64,000 nt of DNA from Actinomyces qiguomingii (GTDB lineage Bacteria; Actinomycetota; Actinomycetes; Actinomycetales; Actinomycetaceae), in assembly GCF_004102025.1 (NCBI RefSeq), contig NZ_CP025228.1:1054001-1118000 (forward strand), written 5' to 3'. Below are positions 34,126 through 45,915 of this stretch, in pieces (within the stretch, counting starts at the first letter, position 1; every line of letters starts with the position of its first letter). Both the position numbers and the translations under genes were made by a program. The notes under the pieces were generated by a model that saw nothing but the letters and a program-made list of their open reading frames with translations, did not search any database and was not told the DNA's origin.

Positions 34126-36036
34126 GTGGACGAGCGCATCTGGGACGTGCTGGACGCCTTCGGAGACACCGAGGTGGTCACCGCCGCAGAACTCGCCGAC
34201 CGCCTGGGCGTCACCAGTCGCACCGTGCGCACCCTCCTGTCGCGCTCGCGCCGCGCCCTGGCCGATGGCGGCGCCCGCATCGAGTCCAAGCCCGGCACCG
34301 GCTATACCCTGACAATCACCGATGCCGAGGCCTTCGCCGACCTGAAGGAGACGCGCGGCGCCGTCGACGGCACACCCGTGACGGCGGTGGAACGCCGACG
34401 CTATCTGCTGCGGCTGCTGCTGACCGCACAGGACTACATCAAACTCGAGGTCATCGCACAGGCGCTGTTCGTCTCGAAGAAAACGGTCACGGCAGACCTG
34501 GCCCAGGTGGAGTCCATACTCGCCGAACACAGCCTGCTGGTGGACCGGCGCCCCTACAAGGGCGTGCGCGTAATCGGTGCGGAACTCGATATACGTACCT
34601 GCCTGGCAACCGTCTACAACCCCGAGCGCAGCTCCGGGTTCGCGGTCGAGGATCTGGAACCGGGGGTGAACCGGGCGGAACACCATGTTCGTGAGGTGCT
34701 GGATGCCCATGACATCCCTGCGTCGGCGGCGGTGGTGCGCAGCGTGATATTGCATATCGCCATCGCCACCAGCCGAGTAAGGGCAGGCAGAACCATAGAG
34801 GGGGAGACCGCCGGACTGGGGCGGTACATCACCGAAGCGGAGTTAGGCGTCGCCGGTGACATCCTCGACCGCCTGGAGCGGGACCTGGGGCTGACCTACC
34901 CGCTGCAGGAGCGTTTCTACCTGGCGCTGCACTTCGCCGGACGCAGGGTGCTCACCTGCCCTGCCGACGCCTCCGACTCACAGAGCATCGTCGAGGCACG
35001 CCAGGTGGTGGATGGGATGCTTCGCATAGTCGACGAGGGCTTCGGCCTGGGCCTGTCGGCCGACGACGAGCTGCGGGCATCCCTGGTTCAGCACACGATT
35101 CCGCTACTGGTACGTCTGCGCTTCCAGATGCGGATGCCCAACCAGAGCCTGGAACGCATCAAGCAGGCCTATCCGCTCGCCTACGCGGTGGCCGTGCAGG
35201 CCTGCACCGCCCTGGCCCGCCACCTGGGCGGCACCGTATCTGAGGATGAGGCCGGGTACATCGCCCTGTGGTTCGCGCTCGCCCTCGAACGCCGTCGGCC
35301 CGAGCAACGGCGCAAGCGCCTGGTGCTCGTATCCGGCGCCGACGGCGCCGCCACCCGGCTCATTGAGCTGCGGCTGCGTGAGCGCCTGGGAGACCTTATC
35401 GAGTCGCTCATCACCGTCAGCACGCGGGAGCCGATCCGGGCACAGCCGGACACGGACCTGGTTCTGACCACGGTCGCCCTCGAAACCGATCCGGGTGTCC
35501 CCGTCATCGAAGTCGGTCCGTTCCTGGATGATGCCGACATCCGCAGGATTCGGCGGGTGCTGGTCAGTGAACCGAGCACCCGTATAGACCGGGTGTTCTC
35601 AGCCGAGCTGTTCATTCCGCACCTGGAGGCCCGTACCGCGCGTGAGGCGATAGCGGCACTGACCCGGCTCGCGCGCACCAGATATGACCTGCCCGCCGTG
35701 TTCCTCGACTCGGTGCTGCGGCGAGAGGCGCTGGCGCCAACCGACTTCGGCAATCGGGTCGCCATGCCGCACGGCGAGGTGGCCATGAGCAAGGAGACCT
35801 TCATCGCCGTCGGCGTCCTGGACGAACCCATCCGTTGGACGCGCAACCCGGTCCAGGTCGTATGCCTGGTGTCCATATCCACGCGGGAGGGCAAGGACCT
35901 GCAGCAGTTCTACCAGGACCTGTCCAGGTACCTGATGAGCGAGGAACACATCACCACCCTCATTGATAGCCGCGACTTCACCGCCATCGTCCATTCGATT
36001 CGAGAGATCACCCAGCAACCACAGGAGGAAGTATGA
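34126..36036 (+). CDS. LicR/MtlR-type transcriptional activator with PRD, EIIB-like and EIIA domains
   Basis: A 636-residue PTS-controlled regulator. In order: HTH (residues about 1-60, VVTAAELADRLGVTSRTVRT), a second Mga-type HTH (85-150, LEVIAQALFVSKKTVTADLA), PRD1 and PRD2 (about 165-390), an EIIB-like domain (about 400-480) and an EIIA domain of the fructose/mannitol type (about 500-635) with active His549 in MPHGE. In the EIIB-like domain the phosphorylatable Cys position reads VSGADGAATR, with no Cys. Phosphorylation of PRD and EIIA histidines should tune activation of the downstream beta-glucoside genes. The GTG at 34126 follows GGAGG by six bases; an upstream ATG at 34060 would add an Arg-run and is rejected. 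The stop overlaps the EIIA start (ATGA). Confidence 0.92.
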   Translation: MDERIWDVLDAFGDTEVVTAAELADRLGVTSRTVRTLLSRSRRALADGGARIESKPGTGYTLTITDAEAFADLKETRGAVDGTPVTAVERRRYLLRLLLTAQDYIKLEVIAQALFVSKKTVTADLAQVESILAEHSLLVDRRPYKGVRVIGAELDIRTCLATVYNPERSSGFAVEDLEPGVNRAEHHVREVLDAHDIPASAAVVRSVILHIAIATSRVRAGRTIEGETAGLGRYITEAELGVAGDILDRLERDLGLTYPLQERFYLALHFAGRRVLTCPADASDSQSIVEARQVVDGMLRIVDEGFGLGLSADDELRASLVQHTIPLLVRLRFQMRMPNQSLERIKQAYPLAYAVAVQACTALARHLGGTVSEDEAGYIALWFALALERRRPEQRRKRLVLVSGADGAATRLIELRLRERLGDLIESLITVSTREPIRAQPDTDLVLTTVALETDPGVPVIEVGPFLDDADIRRIRRVLVSEPSTRIDRVFSAELFIPHLEARTAREAIAALTRLARTRYDLPAVFLDSVLRREALAPTDFGNRVAMPHGEVAMSKETFIAVGVLDEPIRWTRNPVQVVCLVSISTREGKDLQQFYQDLSRYLMSEEHITTLIDSRDFTAIVHSIREITQQPQEEV

Positions 36037-36470
36037 GCGAGCCACAGTCGGCGCGCGAACCAGCAGACGATCCCTATGCCGTGTCATTCGAACTGATCCT
36101 CGCCGCCGGGACGGCGAAGTCCAAGGCGATGGAGGCCGTTGAACTCGCCCGGGAGGGACAGCTGGACGCGGCCCGTCAGGCCCTGGCCCGTGCGGACGAC
36201 GACTTCCGCCAGGCCCATGACATCCAATTCGCCCTCCTCCAGAAGGAGGCCGGCCAGGACCACGTGGACGTGGACATCGTTCTGGTGCACGCCAATGACC
36301 ACCTGACCATGGCGCTCATGGCCAAGGAGAACGCCGAAATGCTCATTGAGCTCTACTCCCGAATCCACAAGCTGGAGGCGCGGTTCCGGCCGTCAGACGG
36401 CCCGGCCGCCTCCCCGACCGCACCAGCGGACCCGACCACCGTCACCAACACCAACACGAAGGAGAACTGA
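36033..36470 (+). CDS. PTS lactose/cellobiose-type EIIA component
   Basis: A 145-residue cytosolic phosphocarrier. It is all-helical in pattern, with the active-site His in VHANDHLTMALMAKE (His90 by alignment, His86 also present). It receives phosphate from HPr and passes it to the EIIB encoded next. The first 12 and last 30 residues are Pro/Ala/Thr-rich tails longer than in E. coli ChbA. ATG overlaps the regulator's stop, with ribosome binding site AGGAGG inside the regulator's last codons. Confidence 0.93.
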   Translation: MSEPQSAREPADDPYAVSFELILAAGTAKSKAMEAVELAREGQLDAARQALARADDDFRQAHDIQFALLQKEAGQDHVDVDIVLVHANDHLTMALMAKENAEMLIELYSRIHKLEARFRPSDGPAASPTAPADPTTVTNTNTKEN

Positions 36471-36471
36471 A

Positions 36472-36831
36472 ATGACCGAACACAGCTCCCAGCCGGAGAA
36501 GGCCACCAGTCAGGAGGGGCCGACGCTGCGCATCATGCTGGCCTGCGCCCTCGGAATGTCCACCTCCATACTTGTCCAGCGCATGCAGGAGGCGGCCGCC
36601 GCACAGGGCAAGAACTACAAGATCTGGGCGGCCGACCAGTCATCCATCGAGTCCGAGCTCGGCAACTTCGACGTCGTCCTACTCGGCCCGCAGGTGCGCC
36701 ACATTCTGCGCAAGGTGCGGGGCGTGGTCGGCGACGCCGCCCCGGTCGAGGTCATCGACGCTCGCGCCTACGGCCGCGGAGACGGCGCCACCGTCATCGC
36801 CCAGGCCGAGTCGCTGACCGGGGGCGAATGA
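36472..36831 (+). CDS. PTS lactose/cellobiose-type EIIB component
   Basis: A 119-residue phosphocarrier. LRIMLACALGMSTSILVQRM holds the phosphorylated Cys25 in the P-loop-like ACxxGMSTS motif; FDVVLLGPQVRH is the second conserved strand. It transfers phosphate to the incoming beta-glucoside bound in EIIC. It lies one base after the EIIA stop, with GGAG before the ATG. Confidence 0.94.
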   Translation: MTEHSSQPEKATSQEGPTLRIMLACALGMSTSILVQRMQEAAAAQGKNYKIWAADQSSIESELGNFDVVLLGPQVRHILRKVRGVVGDAAPVEVIDARAYGRGDGATVIAQAESLTGGE

Positions 36832-36832
36832 C

Positions 36833-39657
<2,825 letters not shown>

Positions 39658-39836
39658 CGGCGACGGCGCTGCCGTGAATGCTGCTGTTAATACGCCGATG
39701 GCGCGGTGGGTGTGGACCGCTGACCGCGCCGTCGGCATGCTCCGTGGCGGCGACGGCGCTCGCGGGCCGGTATGGTTCCGGGCAGACAGTTCCGGGGCCA
39801 CTCCCGCGGCCCGCCGTCGCCAGCAAGGAGACACTA

Positions 39837-41225
<1,389 letters not shown>

Positions 41226-41536
41226 GGGCCCGCGTTTTCGACCTACGCGACTTCGCGCAGCGGGGCCACGCCCGCGCCTATGACGACTTCGCAGCTAACC
41301 TCTAGCGTCCGGTCTGCGGCCGTGACCCGCCAGCGGCCCGCCCGGGTGCTGACAAGCAAGGCAGAGCGTGCAAGCCACTCGCCTCCCGTCGGTTAATGTG
41401 CGACGCCGATCACCCCCAAGGTTTACCGCCAGTGGCGGTGATGGCGACGCTGACAAGCTGACGGCAGGCACTTCTTGAAGCGCGATGGTCGGATCCGTCC
41501 TGTACGCGTCGTACCCGCCGCGTACGCTGGAGGCGG
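41226..41536. other. Gene-free stretch after gltA
   Basis: About 310 bp with no recognisable gene. A short GC-rich sequence directly follows the gltA stop; no clear terminator hairpin was found. Confidence 0.3.
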
Positions 41537-41629
41537 CTTCTTCGGCACCTCCTCTCGGAACACTCAATGTCCTTGGCCGAGAAGGTAGGAGCCAGGAGGG
41601 AGGTGGGGTCATGTCTAACCCGAAAGTTC
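41537..41629 (+). repeat. Duplicated 93-bp element, copy A
   Basis: Aligns without gaps to 42369-42461 (offset 832), with 11 mismatches by eye (about 88% identity). It contains CTCCTCTCGG, an 18-base loop, CCGAG, a bulge AAGGT and AGGAG, which can fold into a bulged stem, then a strong ribosome binding site (GGAGGGAGG) and the start of a small ORF. Confidence 0.7.
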
Positions 41630-41718
41630 GAGTTGTCGGCTTGGGCGTGGTGTTTACGGTCGGGGTTTTGGTTGGTGTGGTGCGGGAGTGTCGGGGTGAT
41701 TATGGTCTGGGGGGTTGA
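41611..41718 (+). CDS. Possible 35-residue hydrophobic peptide (copy A)
   Basis: ATG at 41611 follows GGAGGGAGG by seven bases. The predicted peptide MSNPKVRVVGLGVVFTVGVL continues for 15 residues and would contain one membrane-spanning stretch. The coding part overlaps a G/T-rich sequence like the tails of the terminator-like repeats, which would encode Val/Gly by chance. It may be a type I toxin-like peptide or no gene at all. Confidence 0.25.
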   Translation: MSNPKVRVVGLGVVFTVGVLVGVVRECRGDYGLGG

Positions 41719-41811
41719 TCCGGGGTGGTGCTTGACGCCCGCGGGTATACGTGTATGCCGTGAGAACACGGTTCCCCGCGGGCAAGGCCCTGACTGATCT
41801 GCCAGCCCCCG

Positions 41812-42036
41812 ACGGATAAGGTCCGGCCGCACCGCCGCAGGCACCCAGCGGTGGAATTGCGCCACCTGCCACGTCCAGGCCACCGCACCCCGCCCGGCGT
41901 CACCGTCCCAGACCGGGCAGGCGGTGCTGGGGCGAGTTCATCGACTGGGCGACCGGTGGCCACTGCCCGGCCGACGAGGCCGCCGGCGGCAGCGACAAGG
42001 CGCTTCGCCGCCACCTCACCCTTATGCCAGGCACGC
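41812..42036 (+). pseudogene. N-terminal remnant of a zinc-ribbon transposase (IS1249-like)
   Basis: In two adjoining plus-strand frames one reads SGRTAAGTQRWNCATC, then after a frameshift near 41930 EFIDWATGGHCPADEAAGGS followed by DKALRRHL. The order SAGxxRWxCxxC then EFxxWxTG...A...GxSxRxLRRR resembles the N-terminus of IS1249-type transposases from memory. The catalytic domain is absent; the sequence ends at the 19-bp array. Confidence 0.4.
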
Positions 42037-42061
42037 CCCCGAGTCTGGACCGCACGCCCCT

Positions 42062-42274
42062 GTTTGGACCCCGTAAGTCTGTTTGGACCCCGTAAGTCTG
42101 TTTGGACCCCATAAGTCTGTTTGGACCGCCCCAGTAGCGCACTACGGCGGTCCAAACAGAGCGAGGCGGTCCAAACGGAGGCTGACGGCCCAAACAGAGC
42201 GAAGCGGTCCAAACAGAGCGAAGCGGTCCAAACGGAGGCTGACGGTCCAAACAGAGCGAAGCGGTCCAAACAAG
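42062..42274. repeat. Large 19-bp-period GTTTGGACC/GGTCCAAAC array around a palindrome
   Basis: Left half: 19-bp units at 42062, 42081 and 42100 (GTTTGGACCCCRTAAGTCT) plus a part unit at 42119. Centre: TTTGGACCGCC and GGCGGTCCAAA with an inner GTAG/CTAC stem (42120-42156). Right half, opposite orientation: 19-bp units at 42148, 42167, 42186, 42205, 42224, 42243 and a part unit at 42262, alternating two 3' versions (CAGAGCGAAG and CGGAGGCTGA). Exact phase holds throughout. No gene. Confidence 0.85.
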
Positions 42275-42368
42275 ACACGCCAACGGCGGCCCCCCCCACA
42301 ACGCCCCGCAACACCCCCGCACCACGCCGACCTAAAGCACCACGTTCACGCCGACAAGCCGAAATCGC

Positions 42369-42461
42369 CTTCTTTGGCACCTCCTCTCGGAACATTCCAT
42401 GTCCTTGGCCGAGAAGGTAGGAACGAGGAGGGAGGTGGGGCCCTGTCCGAGCCGAAAGGTC
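42369..42461 (+). repeat. Duplicated 93-bp element, copy B
   Basis: See copy A at 41537. The bulged stem and ribosome binding site are kept; the position of the copy A ATG is CTG here. Confidence 0.7.
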
Positions 42462-42586
42462 GACATGCCAAAGTCCGCAAGGACATGGGAATGGCCCGGC
42501 AGGTGAGCGAACTGATCGACGCTATCGCTCATCTGGTCCGGGCCATTGGCGCCCTTGTGGATGCCCCCAGCAGGAGGCTCAACTGA
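42443..42586 (+). CDS. Possible 47-residue peptide (copy B), CTG start
   Basis: After GGAGGGAGG the frame opens with CTG at 42443 and runs to TGA at 42584. It contains MARQVSELIDAIAHLVRAIG followed by ALVDAPSRRLN, an amphipathic helix with regular I/L/V spacing. An ATG at 42484 or 42490 is an alternative start. Codon use in the last 30 codons is good for this genome. No family recognised. The first five codons correspond to copy A; the rest is unrelated. Confidence 0.3.
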   Translation: MSEPKGRHAKVRKDMGMARQVSELIDAIAHLVRAIGALVDAPSRRLN

Positions 42587-42742
42587 GCCGTCTGCCTAGG
42601 GAAGTCACCCGGTAACCGCAGGATGGCTCCCCACCTTTCTGCCGCCCGGATTTCCCGGGGCCGAGCGCCCTAGCAGGGTCGGCGTCGGGGCATGCGTGGC
42701 CACGTGGCCCGTGAATGCGGCGGCAGACGTGCATGGTACGGG

Positions 42743-43411
42743 CTAGACGTCCATGGGAGCGGCGAAAGTGCGGAAGTCGCCGTCGTGCTGTGCGTGCAGC
42801 TCCCAGATCCGGTCGGCCAGGGCCGCCGGCTCGTGGGAGGGCTCGCCGCCTCCGATGCCGCGCGGAATAATCAGCTGGGCGACGTGAATCCCCTCCGGGG
42901 CGAGCGCGTCGTGCAGGAGCTGCCCGTAGGCGCTCTCCCCGGCGAAGGCCACCGAGGTGCCGGTGACCATCGGGCCCGGGCGGACGGCGGAGCCGCCGTT
43001 GATCAGCAGGATCGTGCCGCGGCCGAGCTCGCGCATGCCCGGAAGTACCTGACGCACCGCATTGACGGGGCCGTAGACGGACATCTCGATGGGGCCGACC
43101 AGATCCTCCGCGCTGGTCTCCAGTACGGGCTTCATGAATTCGCGTGCCGGCACGGGGCTCCACTGGAGCACCTCAATGGGGCCGAGTTCGCGGGCAGCGT
43201 CGGCCAGAGCCCGAGTAATTGCCTTCCCGTCGCGGCCGTCGGCGACGTAGCCGCGGGCCTTGACGCCGTCTGCGCTCAGGGCGGCGACCCGCTCATCCAG
43301 GTGCTCGCGGCTGCGGGAGATCAGGGCGACGTTGAAGCCCTCCTGCCCGAAGCGGCGGGCGACGGCACGGCCCAGGCCCGGGCCGCCGCCGATGATGGCG
43401 ATGGTGGTCAT
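42743..43411 (-). CDS. SDR-family protein lacking the YxxxK motif
   Basis: A 222-residue Rossmann-fold protein. The nucleotide loop IAIIGGGPGLGRAVARRFG fits GxxxGxG, and RSREHLDERV suggests an NADP-preferring Arg. Where the classical Tyr-x3-Lys pair should be, the sequence reads VAFAGESAYGQLL, so both catalytic residues are replaced (Phe and Ser); the Ser of INGGSA is present. It may be a non-classical reductase or a regulatory/binding protein. It is about 40 residues shorter than typical SDRs at the C-terminus. GGAGG precedes the ATG. Confidence 0.8.
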   Translation of the reverse strand: MTTIAIIGGGPGLGRAVARRFGQEGFNVALISRSREHLDERVAALSADGVKARGYVADGRDGKAITRALADAARELGPIEVLQWSPVPAREFMKPVLETSAEDLVGPIEMSVYGPVNAVRQVLPGMRELGRGTILLINGGSAVRPGPMVTGTSVAFAGESAYGQLLHDALAPEGIHVAQLIIPRGIGGGEPSHEPAALADRIWELHAQHDGDFRTFAAPMDV

Positions 43412-43480
43412 CGTGGTTTCCTCCGGTATCCGGCGTTTGCTCGGTGTTTATTCGGCGTGCTGTCCGGCGGCTCGGCGCCG

Positions 43481-43522
43481 CGAGATCGGCACTAGTCATG
43501 CCCAGACCGGCACAAGTGACGC
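43481..43522. repeat. 22-bp array locus 2 (CGAGATCGG core)
   Basis: Two units of about 21 bp: CGAGATCGGCACTAGTCATG (from 43481) and CCAGACCGGCACAAGTGACG (from 43502). The second is the least conserved copy. It lies 70 bp upstream of the SDR start. Confidence 0.45.
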
Positions 43523-43666
43523 GCCGCGGACGCCGGGCGCCGCATCGCGCAATCGCTCGGAGCCTACGCCACCCCTCCCGGTTTCGGGAGTCCCCGCCAG
43601 TGCCTCCCGGAAGTCCGGCGTCGGATGCTCCATCTGGACTGCCTGGCTGCGGTTGTCACCTGAAAC

Positions 43667-43705
43667 GCGCTCTCAGACGGTCCAAGCGCAGTAACGCGGT
43701 CCAAG
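43667..43705. repeat. TTGGACC array locus 2
   Basis: CGGTCCAAG at 43678 and 43697, exactly 19 bp apart. The bases before the first (CGCTCTCAGA) are the reverse complement of the TCTGAGAGTGCG that follows TTGGACCG at 49600, with one mismatch. Confidence 0.6.
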
Positions 43706-43764
43706 TACGAGGCCGGCAGTCAGCCGGGCCCACATCCTCAGGCCGGAAGCTTAGTTAAGGACCG

Positions 43765-44682
43765 TCACAGCCACTTGCGGTGCTTGAAGAAGGCGATACA
43801 GCCGATGGCCACCAGAACACTTAGGACCCCGACCGCCGGATAACTCCACGGCCACTGAAGCTCGGGCATGTGCTCGAAGTTCATCCCGTACCAGCCGACA
43901 ATAAGCGTCAGCGGAGCGAAAATCGCGGTGACGATCGTGAGCGCCGCCATAATGTGGTTCTGCCGCACGTCCAGATGCATCTTGTACAGGTCACGTATCT
44001 GGAGGGCCTGGTCGCGCAGCGAGGATGCCTGGTCGCGCAGCTTGTCGAGCCGACCGTAGACCGTGCGGAAGTAGCGCAGGTCCTCGTCCCGGAAGAAGCC
44101 GTTCTCGTTCTCCTCAAGGATCTGCGTGAGATCCATGAGGTGGTCGTAGTGGCTGTCGAGGTCGCGCAGCTCGGAGCGCATCTCATTGATCCGCTCCGCC
44201 GCGCCCACGGCGGTGTCATCCAGAATTGCATCCTCCATATGATCCAGCTCACGCTCGTAGCCGCGTAGAAGGGCGGCGTCGTCCTTGATGATCTGCATGA
44301 GGAAATCGGCCAGGAAACGCTCCAGCCCCGGTCGGCGCCACCGGCGTGTGGCGGCGATGGCCGCCACGAGCCCCGCGGCAGTCTCCTGGGCATCGATGAA
44401 CACCACGCCCTTCTCATCCAGTGCGAAGGCGAATCGCTTATCCGGAGCATCGGGCGACGTGCGGTCCGGGATAAAGATCGTGCCCGTGATCGCGTCGTAG
44501 TTGACCTCGGCCTGAGTGCCCAGGACGACGTCGGGATCGGGGTCGATGTCGATGCCCAGATCGAAGGTACTGCGGCGCTGGGCCCACTGCTCGGGAGTCA
44601 GTACGGCGACGAACTGCCTGTCGGCGTGGTCCACTTCTTCCGGGCCACATGGAGTCAGCGACTCGTCAATCAGGTAGTACAC
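43765..44682 (-). CDS. corA: CorA-family divalent metal ion transporter
   Basis: A 305-residue magnesium/cobalt channel. The C-terminal pore signature YGMNFEHMPEL contains the invariant GMN between the two transmembrane helices; a long coiled helix (LRYFRTVYGRLDKLRDQASS) precedes TM1 as in the CorA stalk. The start is set at GTG 44682, six bases after AGGAG (CGAGGAGAATCC). The frame extends 30 codons upstream to an ATG at 44772 without a ribosome binding site. Pentamer formation and Mg2+ gating are known for the family. It lies 225 bp downstream of an aldo/keto reductase gene, so it has its own promoter. Confidence 0.92.
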   Translation of the reverse strand: MYYLIDESLTPCGPEEVDHADRQFVAVLTPEQWAQRRSTFDLGIDIDPDPDVVLGTQAEVNYDAITGTIFIPDRTSPDAPDKRFAFALDEKGVVFIDAQETAAGLVAAIAATRRWRRPGLERFLADFLMQIIKDDAALLRGYERELDHMEDAILDDTAVGAAERINEMRSELRDLDSHYDHLMDLTQILEENENGFFRDEDLRYFRTVYGRLDKLRDQASSLRDQALQIRDLYKMHLDVRQNHIMAALTIVTAIFAPLTLIVGWYGMNFEHMPELQWPWSYPAVGVLSVLVAIGCIAFFKHRKWL

Positions 44683-44906
44683 GGATTCTCCTCGGCGTAG
44701 CACGACAATGCGACCGGCAGCGCCGGGAGCCGGGCGATGAACCTGCACCGTCTGGCTGCGCGGCTGCGGCATTGTTTCACAGCAACGGTGGTGTGCCCCG
44801 AGGAGTATCCCGTCAGCCGGGCCGTCAGCCGGGCGATCCTCCGGCGCGGCAGCCTCACGCCAGGTCTCGCCGTCGTTCCCCTGAGCCGACGATATGCGCG
44901 TTGCGG

Positions 44907-45797
44907 TCAGTACAAGGTTCCGCCGCCCAGCTGCTGGGCCTTGACCAGGTCGCGCAGCAGCCAGCCGACGAGCTTGGGGTCGCAGTGGTCGAAGATGCGC
45001 GGCAGGGAGCCGTCGTCCAGGGCGCGGAAGGTCGCCAGGTCCTCATCGCTCAGCTCGAAGTCGAACACGTCGAAGTTCTCCTCCATGCGGTTGCGGTGAG
45101 TGGTCTTGGGGATTACCACCACATCTTTCTGGATTAGCGCGCGCAGGATTACCTGGCTGGGCTGCTTACCGTACTTGGCGCCGATCTCGGTGAGAACCGG
45201 GTTGGCGAAGATATTGTTCTGCCCCTCCGCGAAGGGAGCCCAGGCCTCGTGGACGACGCCGAGCTCGGCCATAACCGCGTGTGCGGCGTCGTCCTGGCGG
45301 AACGGGTGCGTCTCGACCTGGTTGACGGCCGGGGTGATCTCGGCCAGCGCGGCCACGTCCACCAGCCGCTCGGGGTAGAAGTTGGACACGCCGATGGCGC
45401 GCAGCTTGCCGGCCTTATAGGCATCCTCCAGGGCCCGGTAAGCGCCCGGGTAGTCGCCCATGGCCTGGTGCAGCAGCATCAGGTCGATGTGGTCGGTGCC
45501 GAGCTTTTCCAGCGACTCGTCGATGGAGGCGGCGGCGCGCTCATAGTTCATGTTGGACACCCAGACCTTGGAGGTGATGAACACCTCCTCTCGCGGCAGC
45601 CCGCTCTTCGCGACGGCGGCGCCCACGCCCTCCTCATTGCCGTAGGCCTGCGCGGTGTCGATGAGGCGGTAGCCGACCTGGAGGGCCTCGCTCACGCAGC
45701 GCTCGGTCTTCTCCGGCGGGGTCTGGAAGACGCCGTAGCCGAGCACGGGCATTTCGACGCCGTTGTTGAGCGTCTTGGTGGGGACGATGTTAGTCAT
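44907..45797 (-). CDS. Aldo/keto reductase 1
   Basis: A 296-residue NADPH-dependent (beta/alpha)8 reductase. Catalytic tetrad: Asp in YRLIDTAQAYGNE, Tyr in the same segment, Lys in VFITSKVWVSN, and the His position in IDLMLLHQAMGDY. The C-terminal VVIPKTTHRNRMEENFDVFD matches the NADP-binding IPK(S/T)xxxxR motif. It resembles diketogluconate reductase-like AKR5 enzymes. AGGAGG lies before the ATG. It is a tandem paralogue of the next gene upstream; the gap of 118 bp allows one transcript. Confidence 0.92.
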   Translation of the reverse strand: MTNIVPTKTLNNGVEMPVLGYGVFQTPPEKTERCVSEALQVGYRLIDTAQAYGNEEGVGAAVAKSGLPREEVFITSKVWVSNMNYERAAASIDESLEKLGTDHIDLMLLHQAMGDYPGAYRALEDAYKAGKLRAIGVSNFYPERLVDVAALAEITPAVNQVETHPFRQDDAAHAVMAELGVVHEAWAPFAEGQNNIFANPVLTEIGAKYGKQPSQVILRALIQKDVVVIPKTTHRNRMEENFDVFDFELSDEDLATFRALDDGSLPRIFDHCDPKLVGWLLRDLVKAQQLGGGTLY

Positions 45798-45915
45798 GAG
45801 TCTGCCTCCTGGGGCGGGACATGAGCGCCGACTGTGGGGCGCGGGAGCTTGTGGTGCGGATGGTCGGTCGGTGCAGGGGTGGCCGCGCGGCGGGAGGCCC
45901 GCGAGCCGGAGGGAT

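Noticed and set aside
42083..42586. 167-residue plus-strand frame across the 19-bp array
   Set aside because: The first 120 codons are repeat sequence; only the last 47 codons after a ribosome binding site are kept as a possible small gene.
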